Positions 45,514 to 55,930 of a stretch of DNA of 64,000 nucleotides are shown here, one piece after another. The stretch comes from DATFDN01 sp963762525 (GTDB lineage: Bacteria; Pseudomonadota; Alphaproteobacteria; Acetobacterales; Acetobacteraceae): contig CAVXKT010000003.1 of the NCBI GenBank assembly GCA_963762525.1, positions 372,001 to 436,000 on the forward strand. Direction: 5' to 3'. The first letter of the stretch is position 1. Every line of letters starts with the position of its first letter. The notes beneath the pieces were generated by a model. The model did not search any database. It was not told the origin of the DNA and saw only the letters and a list, made by a program, of their open reading frames with translations. A program made the translations under genes and the position numbers.

Positions 45514-46861
45514 CCGGCTCGAGGCTTGCCGTCGGAAATCTGACCCGTGCCCGGAGCCCTCCCGACGGGCTCCCCTCCAAGGTGATCTCGCCCGCCATGC
45601 GCGCGCACGATGTCGCGCGCGATGGTGAGGCCGAGACCGGTGCCGGCGGCGCCGCTCTCGAACGGGCGGAAGACGCTTTCACGACGGTCCGCCGGAATGC
45701 CCGGCCCGTCGTCGTCGATGATGACCTGCACGCTGCTCGGGCCGGACGGCGCGGCGGCCAGCATGACCACGCGACCGCCGTGGCGGCGGGCGTTGTCCAC
45801 CAGATTGGTGATCGCTCGACGCGCCGCGTTCTCGCGCAATTTCAGCGTCAGCCCCGGCGTCACCTCCAGGCTGACCGCCGCGCCGGCCCGCCGCGCCGCG
45901 CCCGCCACCTCCTCCAGCAGCCGCGACAGATCGACCGGCTCGGCCTGCTCGATCCCCTCGCCGCGGGCGAAGCTGAGATAGCCCTCGATCATGCGCTCCA
46001 TCTCGGCGACATCGGCGGACATCTCGGCGACGTCGGCGGCCAGTTCCGGTTGCTTCGGCAGCATCGCGAGCGCGAGCCGGAGCCGGGTCAGCGGGGTGCG
46101 CAGATCGTGCGATACGCCGGCCAGCATTTCGGTGCGCTGGACCAGGAAACGGTGGATCCGCCCCTGCATCCGGTTGAAGGCGGAGGCGGCCTTGCGAACC
46201 TCGATCGCGCCCTCGGGCTTGATCGCACCGATATCGTGGCCCATGCCGAACGCCTCGGCGGCGCCGGCGAGCCGGCGAATTGCCCGCACCTGATTGCGCA
46301 TGAACAGCGCCGCGATGGCGAACAGCAGCAGCGACGAGCCGACCAGCCAGGCCAGGAACAGGAAGAAGGTGCCGAGGTCGACGCGCTTGCGGGGCGCCAG
46401 CACGTCCAGCACGCCGTCCGGCAGCTGCACCCGGATCAGCACCGAACCCTTGTCGAACGACCAATCCATCTGAAACGGCAGCTGCAGGCGTTCGGCGAGC
46501 GCGGCCCGCAGGTCGTCGTCCATCGGCCCGGCACATTGTGGACACGCACCCCCGTCGGCAGCACGGCACCGGGCTCGAGGTTCATGCGCAAGTCGAATTT
46601 ATCGCCCGCCAGCTCGATGATCGAAGCCCGGTGACTTCGCGCCCAGTCCTGCTGCATGAGATCGAGGGTGAAGTCGATCTCGCTGGCGACGGCGCCCGAC
46701 AGGCGGCGATACACCAAGTTCAGATGGCTTCCGTAATACACCTCCAGCGCCACCGCTTGCAGCAGCACCAGCGGGATCAAAATCATCAGCAGGCTGCGGC
46801 CGAGCAGCGAGCGCGGCAGCACGCGCTTGATCCAGGCGGCGGGCAGGCGCGGTCTCCGCAT
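45491..46861 (-). CDS. EnvZ-like sensor histidine kinase, frame-broken
   Basis: A membrane histidine kinase of about 455 residues. Helix 1 (SLLMILIPLVLLQAVALEVY), periplasmic domain (YYGSHLNLVYRRLSGAVASE), helix 2 (FFLFLAWLVGSSLLLFAIAA), HAMP, H-box TEMLAGVSHDLRTPLTRLRL, N-box ITNLVDNARRHGG, G1 IDDDGPGIPADRR and G2 GAAGTGLGLTIARDIV. Breaks near 46525 and 45598. The ATG at 46861 shares its first base with the Nudix stop (TGATG), so the two are translationally coupled. EnvZ-type kinases are normally next to an OmpR-type regulator; none is present here. Confidence 0.85.
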
Positions 46862-47782
46862 CAGCCCGATTCCGCTTCCAACCCGCACCCCCCGCGTCGG
46901 CGCGGCGACGGCGGGTGCAGCGCCGCCCGCAGCTTCATCGCCGACGCGCCGGCGATCATGCCCCGCCGCAGGAACAAGTCGATCAGCACCAGGCTGACGT
47001 TGAACTTGAAGTCGTCGGTCGTGCGCACCGTCTCCATCACCCGCGCCAGCGGCCACAGCTCGAATCCCGCCACCTCGCCGTCGGCGGCGCGCGGGCGGAA
47101 GTCCTCCGGCAGCATCAGATCGTAGCAGTGCAGGCGGTCGCGGCGCAGGCCCTCGAAGCGCTCCATGGCGTAAGCGACGGTGCCGACCCGCACCGCCCGG
47201 CGGGCGAGATCGGGCGGGATCGCGGCCTCCTCGGCGGCCTCCTTCACCAGCGTCTCGGCCGGCGTCAGGCCGGCGGGAACGCCGCCGGCGACGATATGGT
47301 CGAGCTTGCCCGGATCGAGCGCCTTGTCGGCGGCACGGCGGGCGACCCACAGACGCGGCTCGGCGCCGTCCACCAGACCGTTCACATGCACCCCGACCGC
47401 CTCGATCCCGAGCACCGGCAGGGCGCCGCGGTCGACCCGGCCGAGCACCGGCCCGCCGGCGCGGGCGCGCACATCGAAGGGCTCATTGCGCCAGCGCATC
47501 AGACCCCGCTCGGCCAACGCGCGGTCGATGGCTTCGAGCCGGCCGCGGATCGCGCAGCACCAGCGCCGCCGCCTCCGCATCGGCGCCCGAAGCGCGGCGC
47601 AGCGCCGCCGCCACCTCCGGGGTGACGAAGCCCACCCTTGCCGCCCCGATCAGCAGAGGGAGGCGCGCCCCGGGCAGGACGGCGTTGTTGCAGGCCTCGA
47701 TGTGGCGCAAAAACCCCGCGATGTCGGTTGTCACCAGTTCCGCCTTCCCAAGCAGCGCCCCCGATGCCACATCCGCGCCCAT
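46861..47782 (-). CDS. Nudix hydrolase with DUF4743-type N-terminal domain, frame-broken
   Basis: A Nudix protein of the thiamine-diphosphokinase-like (TNR3/DUF4743) group. The N-terminal domain (AGFLRHIEACNNAVLPGARL, PLLIGAARVGFVTPEVAAAL) is followed by WRNEPFDVRA and the Nudix box GGVPAGLTPAETLVKEAAEE. VAYAMERFEGLRRDRLHCYD and DGEVAGFELWPLARVMETVR are further family blocks. One break near 47552. The start is uncertain: ATG 47782 overlaps the start codon of the opposite-strand exporter, and GTG 47773 is an alternative. The substrate is probably a nucleotide or thiamine derivative by family. Confidence 0.82.
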
Positions 47783-49590
47783 GGCACCATCCAAGCCCGC
47801 CACGGAATCGCGCGCCGGGCTGCACACGATCGCTTCGCTGCTGCCCTATCTCTGGCCGAAGCACGACTGGGGCGCGCGCGCGCGGGTGCTCGCCGCCACC
47901 GCCTTTTTGCTGGCCGCCAAGGGCGCCACGGTGCTGGTGCCGATCGTCTATGCGCGCGCCATCGACGCGCTGAGCCCCAAGCACGGGCTCGGCGATGCTG
48001 GTGGTCCCGACCGCGCTCATCATCAGCTACGGCATTCTGCGGGTCTGCTCGCAGGGTTTCGGCGAGCTGCGCGACGCCGTGTTCGCCGCCGTGCAGCAGC
48101 GGGCGGCGCGGCGGGTGGCGCTGCAAACCTTCGCGCATCTGCACGCCCTGTCGCTCCGCTTCCACCTCGACCGGCAGACCGGCGGGCTGTCGCGCATCAT
48201 CGATCGCGGCACCCAGGGCATCCAGTCGGTGCTGCGGCTGGCGATCTTCAACATCGTGCCGACGCTGGTCGAGATGTTCACCGTGACCGGGATCCTGTGG
48301 GCGCTGTTCGACTGGCGCTTCGCCCTGCTCACCTTCGCCGCGGTCGGCGTCTATCTCGGCTTCACGCTCGGTTTCACCAATCTGCGCGTGCGCATCCGCC
48401 GCACCATGAACGACACCGACAACGAGGCCCGCACGAAGACCGTCGACAGCCTGCTGAACTACGAGACCGTCAAATATTTCAACAACGAAGAACTGGAGGC
48501 GACCCGCTTCGACGGTGCCTTGGCGCGCTATGAGCGGGCGGCGGTGAAGAGCCAGGTGTCGCTCAACATGCTCAATCTGGGTCAGGCGGGGATCATCGCC
48601 GCCGGGCTCGCCGGGATCATGCTGCTCGCCGCCGACGGCGTGGCCCGCGGCGGCATGACGGTCGGCAAATTCGTGCTGGTCAACACTTATCTGATGCAGC
48701 TCTACCAGCCGCTCACCTTCCTGGGCTTCGTCTATCGCGAGGTGAAGCAGAGCCTGGTGGACATGGAGCAGATGTTCCGGCTGCTCACCGTCTCCCGCGA
48801 GATCGACGACAAGCCGGACGCGCCGGCCCTGACCCCGGGACGCGGGACGGTGCGCTTCGAGGCGGTCCGCTTCGGCTACAATGCCGAGCGTTCGATCCTG
48901 CGCGGCGTCGATTTCACCGTCCCCGCCGGCGCCAAGCTCGCCATCGTCGGACCGACGGGGGCCGGCAAGTCCACCATCAGCCGGCTGCTGTTCCGCTTCT
49001 ACGACGTGACCGGCGGGCGCATCCTGATCGACGATCAGGACATTCGCGACGTCACCCAGGAGAGCCTGCGCCGGGCGATCGGCGTGGTGCCGCAGGACAG
49101 CGTGTTGTTCAACGACACGATTTTCTACAACATCGCCTACGGTAAGCCGGACGCAACGCGCGCCGAGATCGAGCGGGCGGCGCGGCTGGCGCAGGTGCAC
49201 TCCTTCATCGCCAGCCTGCCCGAGGGCTACGAGACCAGGGTGGGCGAGCGTGGCCTCAAGCTCTCGGGCGGCGAGAAGCAGCGCGTCGCCATCGCCCGCA
49301 CCATCCTGAAGAACCCCCGCATCCTGATCCTGGACGAGGCGACGAGCGCGCTCGACACCGCGACCGAGCAGGACATCCAGGCGGCGCTGCGCGGCCTCGC
49401 GCGCGACCGCACCACGCTGGTGATCGCGCATCGGCTGTCCACCGTCGTCGATGCCGACGAGATCATCGTGCTGCGCGACGGCACCGTGGCCGAACGCGGC
49501 AGTCACGCCGAGCTGCTGGTGCGCGGCGGCCTCTATGCGCGGATGTGGGCCTTGCAGGCGGCCGGGCAGGACGCAGGACGAGGCGGTTGA
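47781..49590 (+). CDS. Atm1-type ABC exporter, frame-broken near the N-terminus
   Basis: A half-transporter of about 602 residues with six membrane helices and an ATPase domain. It is close to mitochondrial/alphaproteobacterial Atm1 (ABCB7), which exports glutathione-type sulfur compounds for Fe-S biogenesis and metal tolerance: YETVKYFNNEELEATRFDGA and LMQLYQPLTFLGFVYREVKQ are hallmarks. Walker A GPTGAGKST, signature LSGGEKQRVAIARTIL, Walker B RILILDEATSALDTATEQ. A break near 47995 (GGGCTCGGCGATG) separates the first 70 codons. Start ATG 47781 gives MAPSKPATESRAGLHTIASL. Confidence 0.9.
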
Positions 49591-49614
49591 ACCCGATCGC
49601 GCGGTCGCCGCGTC

Positions 49615-49902
49615 ATGAATGACAGCCAAGGAGAGACGCCGATGGCGAACCAGCCCGAACTGCCTGAGATGCCGCCGGAGGAGCTGTCGCGGGCCGGGGC
49701 GATCGTTGACAAGGCGATCGAGTACATGGTGGTCCAGAACATCGACGAGCTGTCGATCGCCTCGTCGCTGCTGGGCGGCGCCATGGCGCTGCTGTCGCGC
49801 GGCCTGGAGGACGAGGCGATCATCAAAATTCTGGAGAACGCCATCGCCTCGGTGCGCGCCGGCGAGTTGCACGAAATCTCCGGCAACGCGCCGCCGGAGT
49901 AG
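49615..49902 (+). CDS. Conserved-looking small acidic protein, unknown
   Basis: A 95-residue acidic helical protein (PELPEMPPEELSRAGAIVDK, IASSLLGGAMALLSRGLEDE, AIIKILENAIASVRAGELHE). It has no signal peptide or known motif. An AAGGAGAGACG site precedes an internal ATG (MANQPELPEM, 49642), so the functional start could be there. It lies 24 bases after the Atm1-type exporter and 42 before thiL and is probably cotranscribed. I do not recognise the family. Confidence 0.75.
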   Translation: MNDSQGETPMANQPELPEMPPEELSRAGAIVDKAIEYMVVQNIDELSIASSLLGGAMALLSRGLEDEAIIKILENAIASVRAGELHEISGNAPPE

Positions 49903-49944
49903 CCCCTTGCTCCCCCCGGCGCGGCACGCGATGGTGCCGCGCCG

Positions 49945-50877
49945 ATGGCCGCTCTGCCCGCCGAATTCGCCCTGATCGCCCGCCATTTCCGCCCGCTTGC
50001 CGGCCCCGGGTCGCTGGCGCTCGGCGATGATGCGGCGCTGCTGGCCCCGCCGGCGGGGCGGGAGCTTGTTCTGACCGCCGACGCCATGGTGGAAGGCGTG
50101 CATTTCCGCCCCGACGACCCGCCGGAGACGGTGGGACGCAAGCTGCTGCGGGTTAATCTCTCCGATCTCGCCGCCAAGGGCGCGGTGCCGCTCGGCTATC
50201 TGATGACGGTCTCGGCGCCGCGGGCGACGCCAGATGCCTTCTTCGCCGGCCTGGCCGCGGGCCTGGCCGCCGATCAGGCGACGTTCGGCCTCTCCCTCTT
50301 GGGCGGCGATACGACCTCGACGCCGGGGCCGATCAGCCTCTCGCTCACCGCCATCGGCCATGTCGCGCCGGGTGCGATGGTGCGGCGGGCGGGCGCGCGG
50401 GACGGTGACGGCGTGTTCGTGTCTGGCACGATCGGCGACGGCGCGCTGGGCCTGCTCGCGGCGCGCGGCGAACTCGCCGACCCCCAAGGTTATCTGCTGG
50501 GCCGCTACCGGCTTCCGCAGCCGCGCTTTCTGCCGATCGCCGGCATCGCCCGCGCCGGCATGGATATCTCCGACGGACTGGTGCAGGACCTCGGTCATCT
50601 CTGCCGCGCCGGCGGCGTCGGGGCGATCGTGGAGGCGGCGCTGGTGCCGCTCTCGGCGGCGGCGCGGCTCGCCGGACCGCAGCGGCTTGCCGCCTGCCTC
50701 ACCGGCGGCGACGATTACGAGCTGCTGCTGGCGGTGCCGCCCGGAACGCGAGGGCGCGCGCCGCCGCGCTCGGACTGACGCGGATCGGGCGTTTCCGCGC
50801 CGGCCCGCCGGAGGTGGCGGTCCGCGGCGCCGGACGGCCCGATGGCGCTCGGTCCGGGCGGCTGGAGCCACTTCTGA
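49945..50877 (+). CDS. thiL: Thiamine-monophosphate kinase ThiL, frame-broken near the end
   Basis: The last enzyme of thiamine diphosphate synthesis. FALIARHFRPLAG and LGDDAALLAPP carry the N-terminal metal-binding Asp pair; LTADAMVEGVHF, VNLSDLAAKGAVP, LLGGDTTSTPGPISLSLTAI, GMDISDGLVQDLGHLC and CLTGGDDYELLLAVPP follow in order. At about 50752 and again near 50850 one-base indels disturb the frame. Corrected, the gene ends PMALGPGGWSHF at 50875-50877, the usual ThiL C-terminus. It is about 7 kb from thiC. Confidence 0.9.
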
Positions 50878-50923
50878 TGCGCCGTCTCGTGCCTCCAGCG
50901 CCCCGCGCGACGGAATCCGGTTG

Positions 50924-52106
50924 ATGCGCCTCAACCGCAACGTCTGGCTGCTGTTCTGCTGTCAGGCGCTGATGTTCGCGGTGATGTCGGGGCAGGTGGT
51001 GATGGCGGCGCTGGTCGGCCACGAGCTGGCCGCCGACAAGACCTTGGCGACTTTGCCGATGGCGATCCAGATGTCGGCGGTGATGGCGGGCTCGATCCCG
51101 GCGGGGTTCGTGTTCACCCGCCTCGGCCGGCGACCGGGTTTCTGGCTGGGCATGGCGCTGGCCTTGTCCGGCAGCTCGATCTACGGGCTGGGCATCTGGT
51201 GGCGCAGCTTCCCGATCTACTGCCTGGGCGCACTGCCGGCGGGCATGGGTTTCGGCATCTCGCAGCATCTGCGCTTTGCCGCCGCCGAGGTGGCCGAGCC
51301 CGCGGCCCGGCCGCGCGCCATCGCGCTGGTGATGACCGGCGGCGTGGTGGCGGCGATCCTGGGGCCGGAGATCGTCATCCTCACCAACGCGCTGATCCCG
51401 GCGCATCCGTTCGCGGGCACCTATCTGTGTCAGCTCGCGCTGCCGCTGCTCGCGGCCATCCTGATCGCGTTCGCCGCGCTGCCGAAGGCGGAGAAGCGGC
51501 CGGTCAGCGCCGGTGCCGCTCGGCCGGATTCTCGCCCGCCCGACCTTCATCACCGCGGTGGTCAGCGCCACGGTCGCCTACGGTACCATGAACCTGGTGA
51601 TGACCTCGACGCCGTTGCAGATGATGCTGTGCGGGTTCGGGGTGGCGCCCTCGGCGCAAGTGATCCGCGCGCATTCGGTGGCGATGTATCTGCCGAGCTT
51701 CATCACCGGGCGGCTGATCCAGCGCCTCGGCACACATCGGGTCATTATGGCCGGCGCCGCGCTCACCACCGCCTGCGTGGTCATCAATGTCGGGTTTGCG
51801 CCGGTCTTCTCGACCTTCGTCGTGGCGCTGATGCTGTTGGGCGTGGGCTGGAACTTCATGTTCATCGGCGGCACCACCTTACTCACCGCCGCGCACTCGA
51901 CCGAGGAGCGGGTGCGCGTGCAGGTCACCAACGACATCCTGGTGTTCGGCACCACCGCCTGCACCGCCTTCGCCTCCGGCGCCATCGAGATGACCGGCGG
52001 CTGGCAGGTTCTGAACTTGTCGGTGATGCCGCCGGTGGTGGTGGCCCTGGCACTGGTCGCCTGGCATTGGGCAACGCGCGCCCGGTCGGCGCCGGCGGAG
52101 GTGTAA
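50924..52106 (+). CDS. MFS transporter, frame-broken in the middle
   Basis: A major facilitator with twelve helices. Helices 1-6 (LFCCQALMFAVMSGQVVMAA, GSIPAGFVFTRLGRRPGFWL, GMGFGISQHLRFAAAEV) and helices 7-12 (TPLQMMLCGFGVAPSAQVIR, SVAMYLPSFITGRLIQRLGT, LLGVGWNFMFIGGTTLLTAA) are in two frames that meet near 51525; one extra base in GGTGCCGCTCGG explains the shift. The start ATG 50924 has no strong ribosome binding site. About 394 residues. The substrate is unknown; the architecture resembles uncharacterised drug/metabolite exporters. Confidence 0.85.
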
Positions 52107-52271
52107 AGCGGGATCGGACCACCCTACCGGACGCCTGGCGGTGACCGCTATTCACCGTCATCACGATCACCGCAAAGCGCATCTGGCGCGCCTCGGGATC
52201 GGTGCGGCTGGCGTGCGGCTCGCCTTTCGCGGCCTCCGCCCGGGCCTCCGCCTGAATGATCCCGCGCTCGG

Positions 52272-53678
52272 CTACCGTCCCAGCGCCTGCACGATCTGCT
52301 CGGTCATCTTCTTGGCGTCGCCGAACAGCATCATCGTGTTGGGGCGGAAGAACAGTTCGTTCTCGACCCCGGCATAGCCCGACGCCATCGAGCGCTTGAC
52401 GAACAGCACCGTGCCGGCGCGCTCCACTTCCAGAATCGGCATCCCGAAGATCGGCGAGGCGCGGTCGGTCTTCGCGGCCGGGTTGGTGACGTCGTTGGCG
52501 CCGATCACATAGGCGACGTCGGCGGTGGCGAATTCGTTGTTGATCGACTCCAGCTCGAACACCTCGTCATAGGGCACGTTGGCCTCGGCCAGCAGCACGT
52601 TCATGTGCCCCGGCATCCGCCCGGCGACCGGGTGGATCGCATAGCGCACGTCCACGTTCTCGGCCTTCAGCGTATCGGCCATCTCGCGCAGCGCGTGCTG
52701 CGCCTGCGCCACCGCCATGCCGTAACCGGGGACGATGATGACCTTCGAGGCGTTCTTCAGGATGAAGGCGGCGTCGTCGGCATTGCCGGACTTCACGGTG
52801 CGGTCCGTCGCCCCGCCGCCGGCGACCGCCGCCGCGCCCTCGGAGCCGAAGCCGCCGAGCAGCACGTTGATGATGCTGCGGTTCATCCCCTTGCACATGA
52901 CGTAGGACAGGATCGCGCCGGAGGCGCCGACCAGCGAGCCGGTGATGACCAGGGCGAGGTTCTCGATGGTGAAGCCGATGCCGCAGGCCGCCCACCCCGA
53001 GTAGCTGTTCAGCATCGAGACGACCACCGGCATGTCGGCGCCGCCGATCGGGATGATGAGCAGGAAGCCGAGCGCGAAGGCGAGGAACGCCAGCACCCAG
53101 AACACCGCCTGGCTGCCCCCGGTGACGACGAACACCGCGATCAGCGCGATCGCCAGGATGCCCAGGGCGAGGTTCAGCTGGTGCTGCAACGGAAACGCGA
53201 TCGGCGCGCCGCTCATCAGCCCCTGCAGCTTCGAGAACGCGATCACCGAACCCGAGAAGGTGACGGCGCCGATGACGAGCCCGATCGACATCTCGATCAG
53301 GCTTTCGCTGTAGATTGCGCCGGGCACGCCGATGCCGAACGCCTCCGGCGCATTCAGCGCCGCGGCGGCGACGAACACCGCGGCGAGGCCCACCAGCGAA
53401 TGGAAGGCGGCGACCAGCTGCGGCAGCGCCGTCATGCGGATGCGGGCCGCGATATAGGCGCCGACGCCGCCGCCGACGATTATCATCGCCACGATCAGGC
53501 CGTAGCTGCTCATCCAGAAGCGGTTGCCGATCAGCGTGGCGAGGATGGCGATGACCATGCCGGCGATGCCGAGCATGTTGCCCCGGCGCGACGTCACCGG
53601 ACTGGACAGGCCGCGCAGCGCGAGCACGAACAGCACGGCCGCGAGCAGGTAGAAGAAGACGGTAAGCTGCGGGGGCAT
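52272..53678 (-). CDS. pntB: NAD(P) transhydrogenase subunit beta
   Basis: The 468-residue beta subunit of the proton-translocating NAD(P)+ transhydrogenase, which uses the proton gradient to make NADPH from NADH. Nine membrane helices (for example LIVAMIIVGGGVGAYIAARI, ALGILAIALIAVFVVTGGSQ) precede the NADP(H)-binding domain III: VIIVPGYGMAVAQAQHALRE, RYAIHPVAGRMPGHMNVLLA, YVIGANDVTNPAAKTDRASP and GMPILEVERAGTVLFVKRSM. Intact frame. It is last in the pntAA-pntAB-pntB operon. Confidence 0.95.
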   Translation of the reverse strand: MPPQLTVFFYLLAAVLFVLALRGLSSPVTSRRGNMLGIAGMVIAILATLIGNRFWMSSYGLIVAMIIVGGGVGAYIAARIRMTALPQLVAAFHSLVGLAAVFVAAAALNAPEAFGIGVPGAIYSESLIEMSIGLVIGAVTFSGSVIAFSKLQGLMSGAPIAFPLQHQLNLALGILAIALIAVFVVTGGSQAVFWVLAFLAFALGFLLIIPIGGADMPVVVSMLNSYSGWAACGIGFTIENLALVITGSLVGASGAILSYVMCKGMNRSIINVLLGGFGSEGAAAVAGGGATDRTVKSGNADDAAFILKNASKVIIVPGYGMAVAQAQHALREMADTLKAENVDVRYAIHPVAGRMPGHMNVLLAEANVPYDEVFELESINNEFATADVAYVIGANDVTNPAAKTDRASPIFGMPILEVERAGTVLFVKRSMASGYAGVENELFFRPNTMMLFGDAKKMTEQIVQALGR

Positions 53679-53702
53679 CGACGGCGGTCTCGCTGCTGGG
53701 GG

Positions 53703-54104
53703 TTATTGCTTGCGCCGGAACATCGACAGCATCCTATGTGTGACCAGGAAGCCGCCGACGATGTTGACCGAGGCGAGCAGCACCGACACCGCGCCGAAGC
53801 CGCGCGAGACGCCGCTGGCGGCGAGGCCGACGGCGAGCATGGCGCCGACGATAATCACCGAGCTGATCGCGTTGGTGACCGCCATCAGCGGCGAGTGCAG
53901 CGCCGGGGTGACGTTCCAGACGACGTAATAGCCGACGAACACGGCCATGACGAAGATCGCGAACAGATAGATGAACGGGACGCCGGCGGCGAACGCGCCG
54001 GTGACGGCGACCGGCGCGGCGACCATCGAGCCGGCGTGCTGGGCGAGGGCATTGGCCTGTGCGGCGAGGCGCGCCGCCTCGGCGGCGATCTGGTTGGGGT
54101 CCAT
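53703..54104 (-). CDS. pntAB: NAD(P) transhydrogenase subunit alpha, part 2 (membrane)
   Basis: A 133-residue membrane subunit with about four helices (VPFIYLFAIFVMAVFVGYYV, TPALHSPLMAVTNAISSVII, GAMLAVGLAASGVSRGFGAV, LLASVNIVGGFLVTHRML). In alphaproteobacteria the alpha subunit is split in two genes, as here. The first 40 residues form an Ala-rich segment (MDPNQIAAEAARLAAQANAL) longer than in some homologues. It is 16 bases downstream of pntAA and 24 upstream of pntB. Confidence 0.92.
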   Translation of the reverse strand: MDPNQIAAEAARLAAQANALAQHAGSMVAAPVAVTGAFAAGVPFIYLFAIFVMAVFVGYYVVWNVTPALHSPLMAVTNAISSVIIVGAMLAVGLAASGVSRGFGAVSVLLASVNIVGGFLVTHRMLSMFRRKQ

Positions 54105-54120
54105 GCGAGTCTCCGACGGC

Positions 54121-55267
54121 TCAGGCGGCTTCCGCGCGCGCGGGCAGGAATTGCGGGTGCACGATCGCGCCGCCCCGGGTGAGCAGCACGCCGCGCGCGA
54201 TCTCGTCGTCCTCGGGCAGGCGCGGCGCGCCCGCCTCCTGGTCCCAGAACGAGGTGAGGAAGGTCATCAGGTTGCGCGCGTAAAGACTACTGGCGGCGAC
54301 GGCGATGCGGCCCGGCCAATTGTGCCAGCCCAAGACGATGACCCCGTTTCGCGTGACCACGCGTTCCCCGGGCAAGGTCGCGGCGCAGTTGCCGCCGGCA
54401 TCGGAAGCCAGATCGACGATCACGCTGCCCGCCCGCATCGCGGCGACCATCGGCGCGGTGACGATCACCGGGGCGGCGCGGCCCATCACCAGGGCGGTGC
54501 AGATGATGATGTCATTCTTGGCGACGGTCGTCAGCATCAGCTCGGCCTGCTTGCGGCGGAACGCCTCGCTCATGTCGCGCGCATAGGCGCCCGTCTGCGC
54601 CGCCGTCTCCTCGTCCTCGACGCCGATGAAGGTGGCGCCGAGCGAGCGTATCTCCTCCTTCGCGGCGGGGCGGACGTCGGTCGCGGAGACGATCGCGCCC
54701 AGCCGGCGCGCGGTCGCGATCGCCTGCAAGCCGGCGACGCCGGCGCCGATGACGAACACCCGCGCCGGCGGCACCGTTCCGGCGGCGGTCATCATCATCG
54801 CGAAGCCGCGCTCGAAGTTCGCCGCCGCCTCGATCACGGCGCGATAGCCGGCGAGATTGGCCTGGCTGGAGAGCACGTCCATCGCCTGCGCGCGGGTGAT
54901 GCGCGGCAGCATCTCCATCGCCGCGAGGTCGATCCGCCGCTCGGCCACCACCGAGAGCGATCTCGCGCGCCGACGCCGCTTCGGCGGTGCAGACCAGCAG
55001 GGCGCCGGGCGGGATCAGGTCCAGGATGTCGGGATCGGGGAGCCGGACGGCGAAGACGACGCCGGCATCGGCGAGCAGCCCGGCGGCATCGGCGGCGATC
55101 TCGGCGCCGGCGGCGGCGAAGTCGGCATCGGTGATCCCGGCATGGGCGCCGGCTCCGGCCTCGACGGCCACCGTCGGCCCGAGCGCGGCGAGCCGCTTCA
55201 CCGTCTCCGGCGTCGCGGCGACCCGGGTCTCGAACGGGCGACGCTCCTTCAGGACGGCAAGCCGCAT
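54121..55267 (-). CDS. pntAA: NAD(P) transhydrogenase subunit alpha, part 1 (NAD-binding), frame-broken
   Basis: The cytoplasmic NAD(H)-binding domain I. The start MRLAVLKERRPFETRVAATP at 55267 has AAAAGGGAAT upstream. Expected blocks are VEAGAGAHAGITDADFAAAG, LPRITRAQAMDVLSSQANLA, FVIGAGVAGLQAIATARRLG, SATDVRPAAKEEIRSLGATF and VIVDLASDAGGNC. The frame breaks near 54960, where LLVCTAEAASAREI passes to VVAERRIDLAAMEM; the residues around the junction are unlike the family, so more than one error may be present. About 382 residues corrected. It is the first gene of the pnt operon. Confidence 0.9.
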
Positions 55268-55355
55268 CGACCGATTCCCTTTTGTAATCGCCAGTTTAAC
55301 ATGCGCGATGGCCCGGTGGCGTGCAAGCGAACAGTGGGGCGCGAACGGGGCGAGG

Positions 55356-55832
55356 ATGGGGGAAGTCGGGTGTGCCCGAGCGCGGCGGCCAAGCATCAGG
55401 CGTGCCTGCGCGCGGCTTTGCCTGCGGCTCGGCTGGGCGCCGCTGCATGAGGTGACGTTGCCGAACGGCCGTCGCGCCGACATCCTGGCGCTGCGCCAAG
55501 ACGGCGGGTTCGCCTGTATCGAGGTGAAGTCGGGCGTCGCGCGACTTCCTGCTGGACGCGAAGTGGCCGGAGTATGGCGCGTTCTGCGATGCGCTCTACT
55601 TCGCCGTGGACGCCGACTTTCCGCCGGCGCTGCTGCCCGAGCAAACCGGCTGGATCGTCGCCGCCGGATTGGAGGCGGAGATCCTGCGCGAGACGCACCC
55701 CGTCATCCTCTGCCGCCGGCCCGCCGCCGCGCGCTGCTGCAACGGTTTGCTTGGCTGGCCGCCGGGCGTCTGGCGCGGCCGAAGACCCGGCGGCGATGCG
55801 CCGAGCTGCGCGCGGCACTGCGGGGGGACTGA
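55356..55832 (+). CDS. mmcB: MmcB-family DNA repair protein, frame-broken
   Basis: A small nuclease-fold protein of the alphaproteobacterial SOS-associated MmcB family, about 158 residues. ACARLCLRLGWAPLHEVTLP and PNGRRADILALRQDGGFACI, then EVKSG, fit the family core (D-x13-ExK nuclease pattern). The rest, in the next frame, is WPEYGAFCDALYFAVDADFP and GWIVAAGLEAEILRE. After a second break the end reads LLQRFAWLAAGRLARPKTRR. Breaks near 55548 and 55730. The start is uncertain; ATG 55356 is the best visible. It is divergent from the pnt operon. Confidence 0.78.
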   Translation: MGEVGCARARRPSIRRACARLCLRLGWAPLHEVTLPNGRRADILALRQDGGFACIEVKSGVARLPAGREVAGVWRVLRCALLRRGRRLSAGAAARANRLDRRRRIGGGDPARDAPRHPLPPARRRALLQRFAWLAAGRLARPKTRRRCAELRAALRGD

Positions 55833-55930
55833 GGTCCGGCTAGCTAATTGGCCGCAGGAGGTCGTCTGCGTCGTCTTTCGACAACCTGCCAGCCGCCTGA
55901 GCTCGGTGAACAAAATACTCCTCCGGCAAG

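Noticed and set aside
47731..50940. A 1069-codon open frame on the minus strand
   Set aside because: It is antisense to the Atm1-type exporter and thiL, has His/Asp/Arg/Ala-rich low-quality composition and no domains. Long antisense frames are normal at this GC content.
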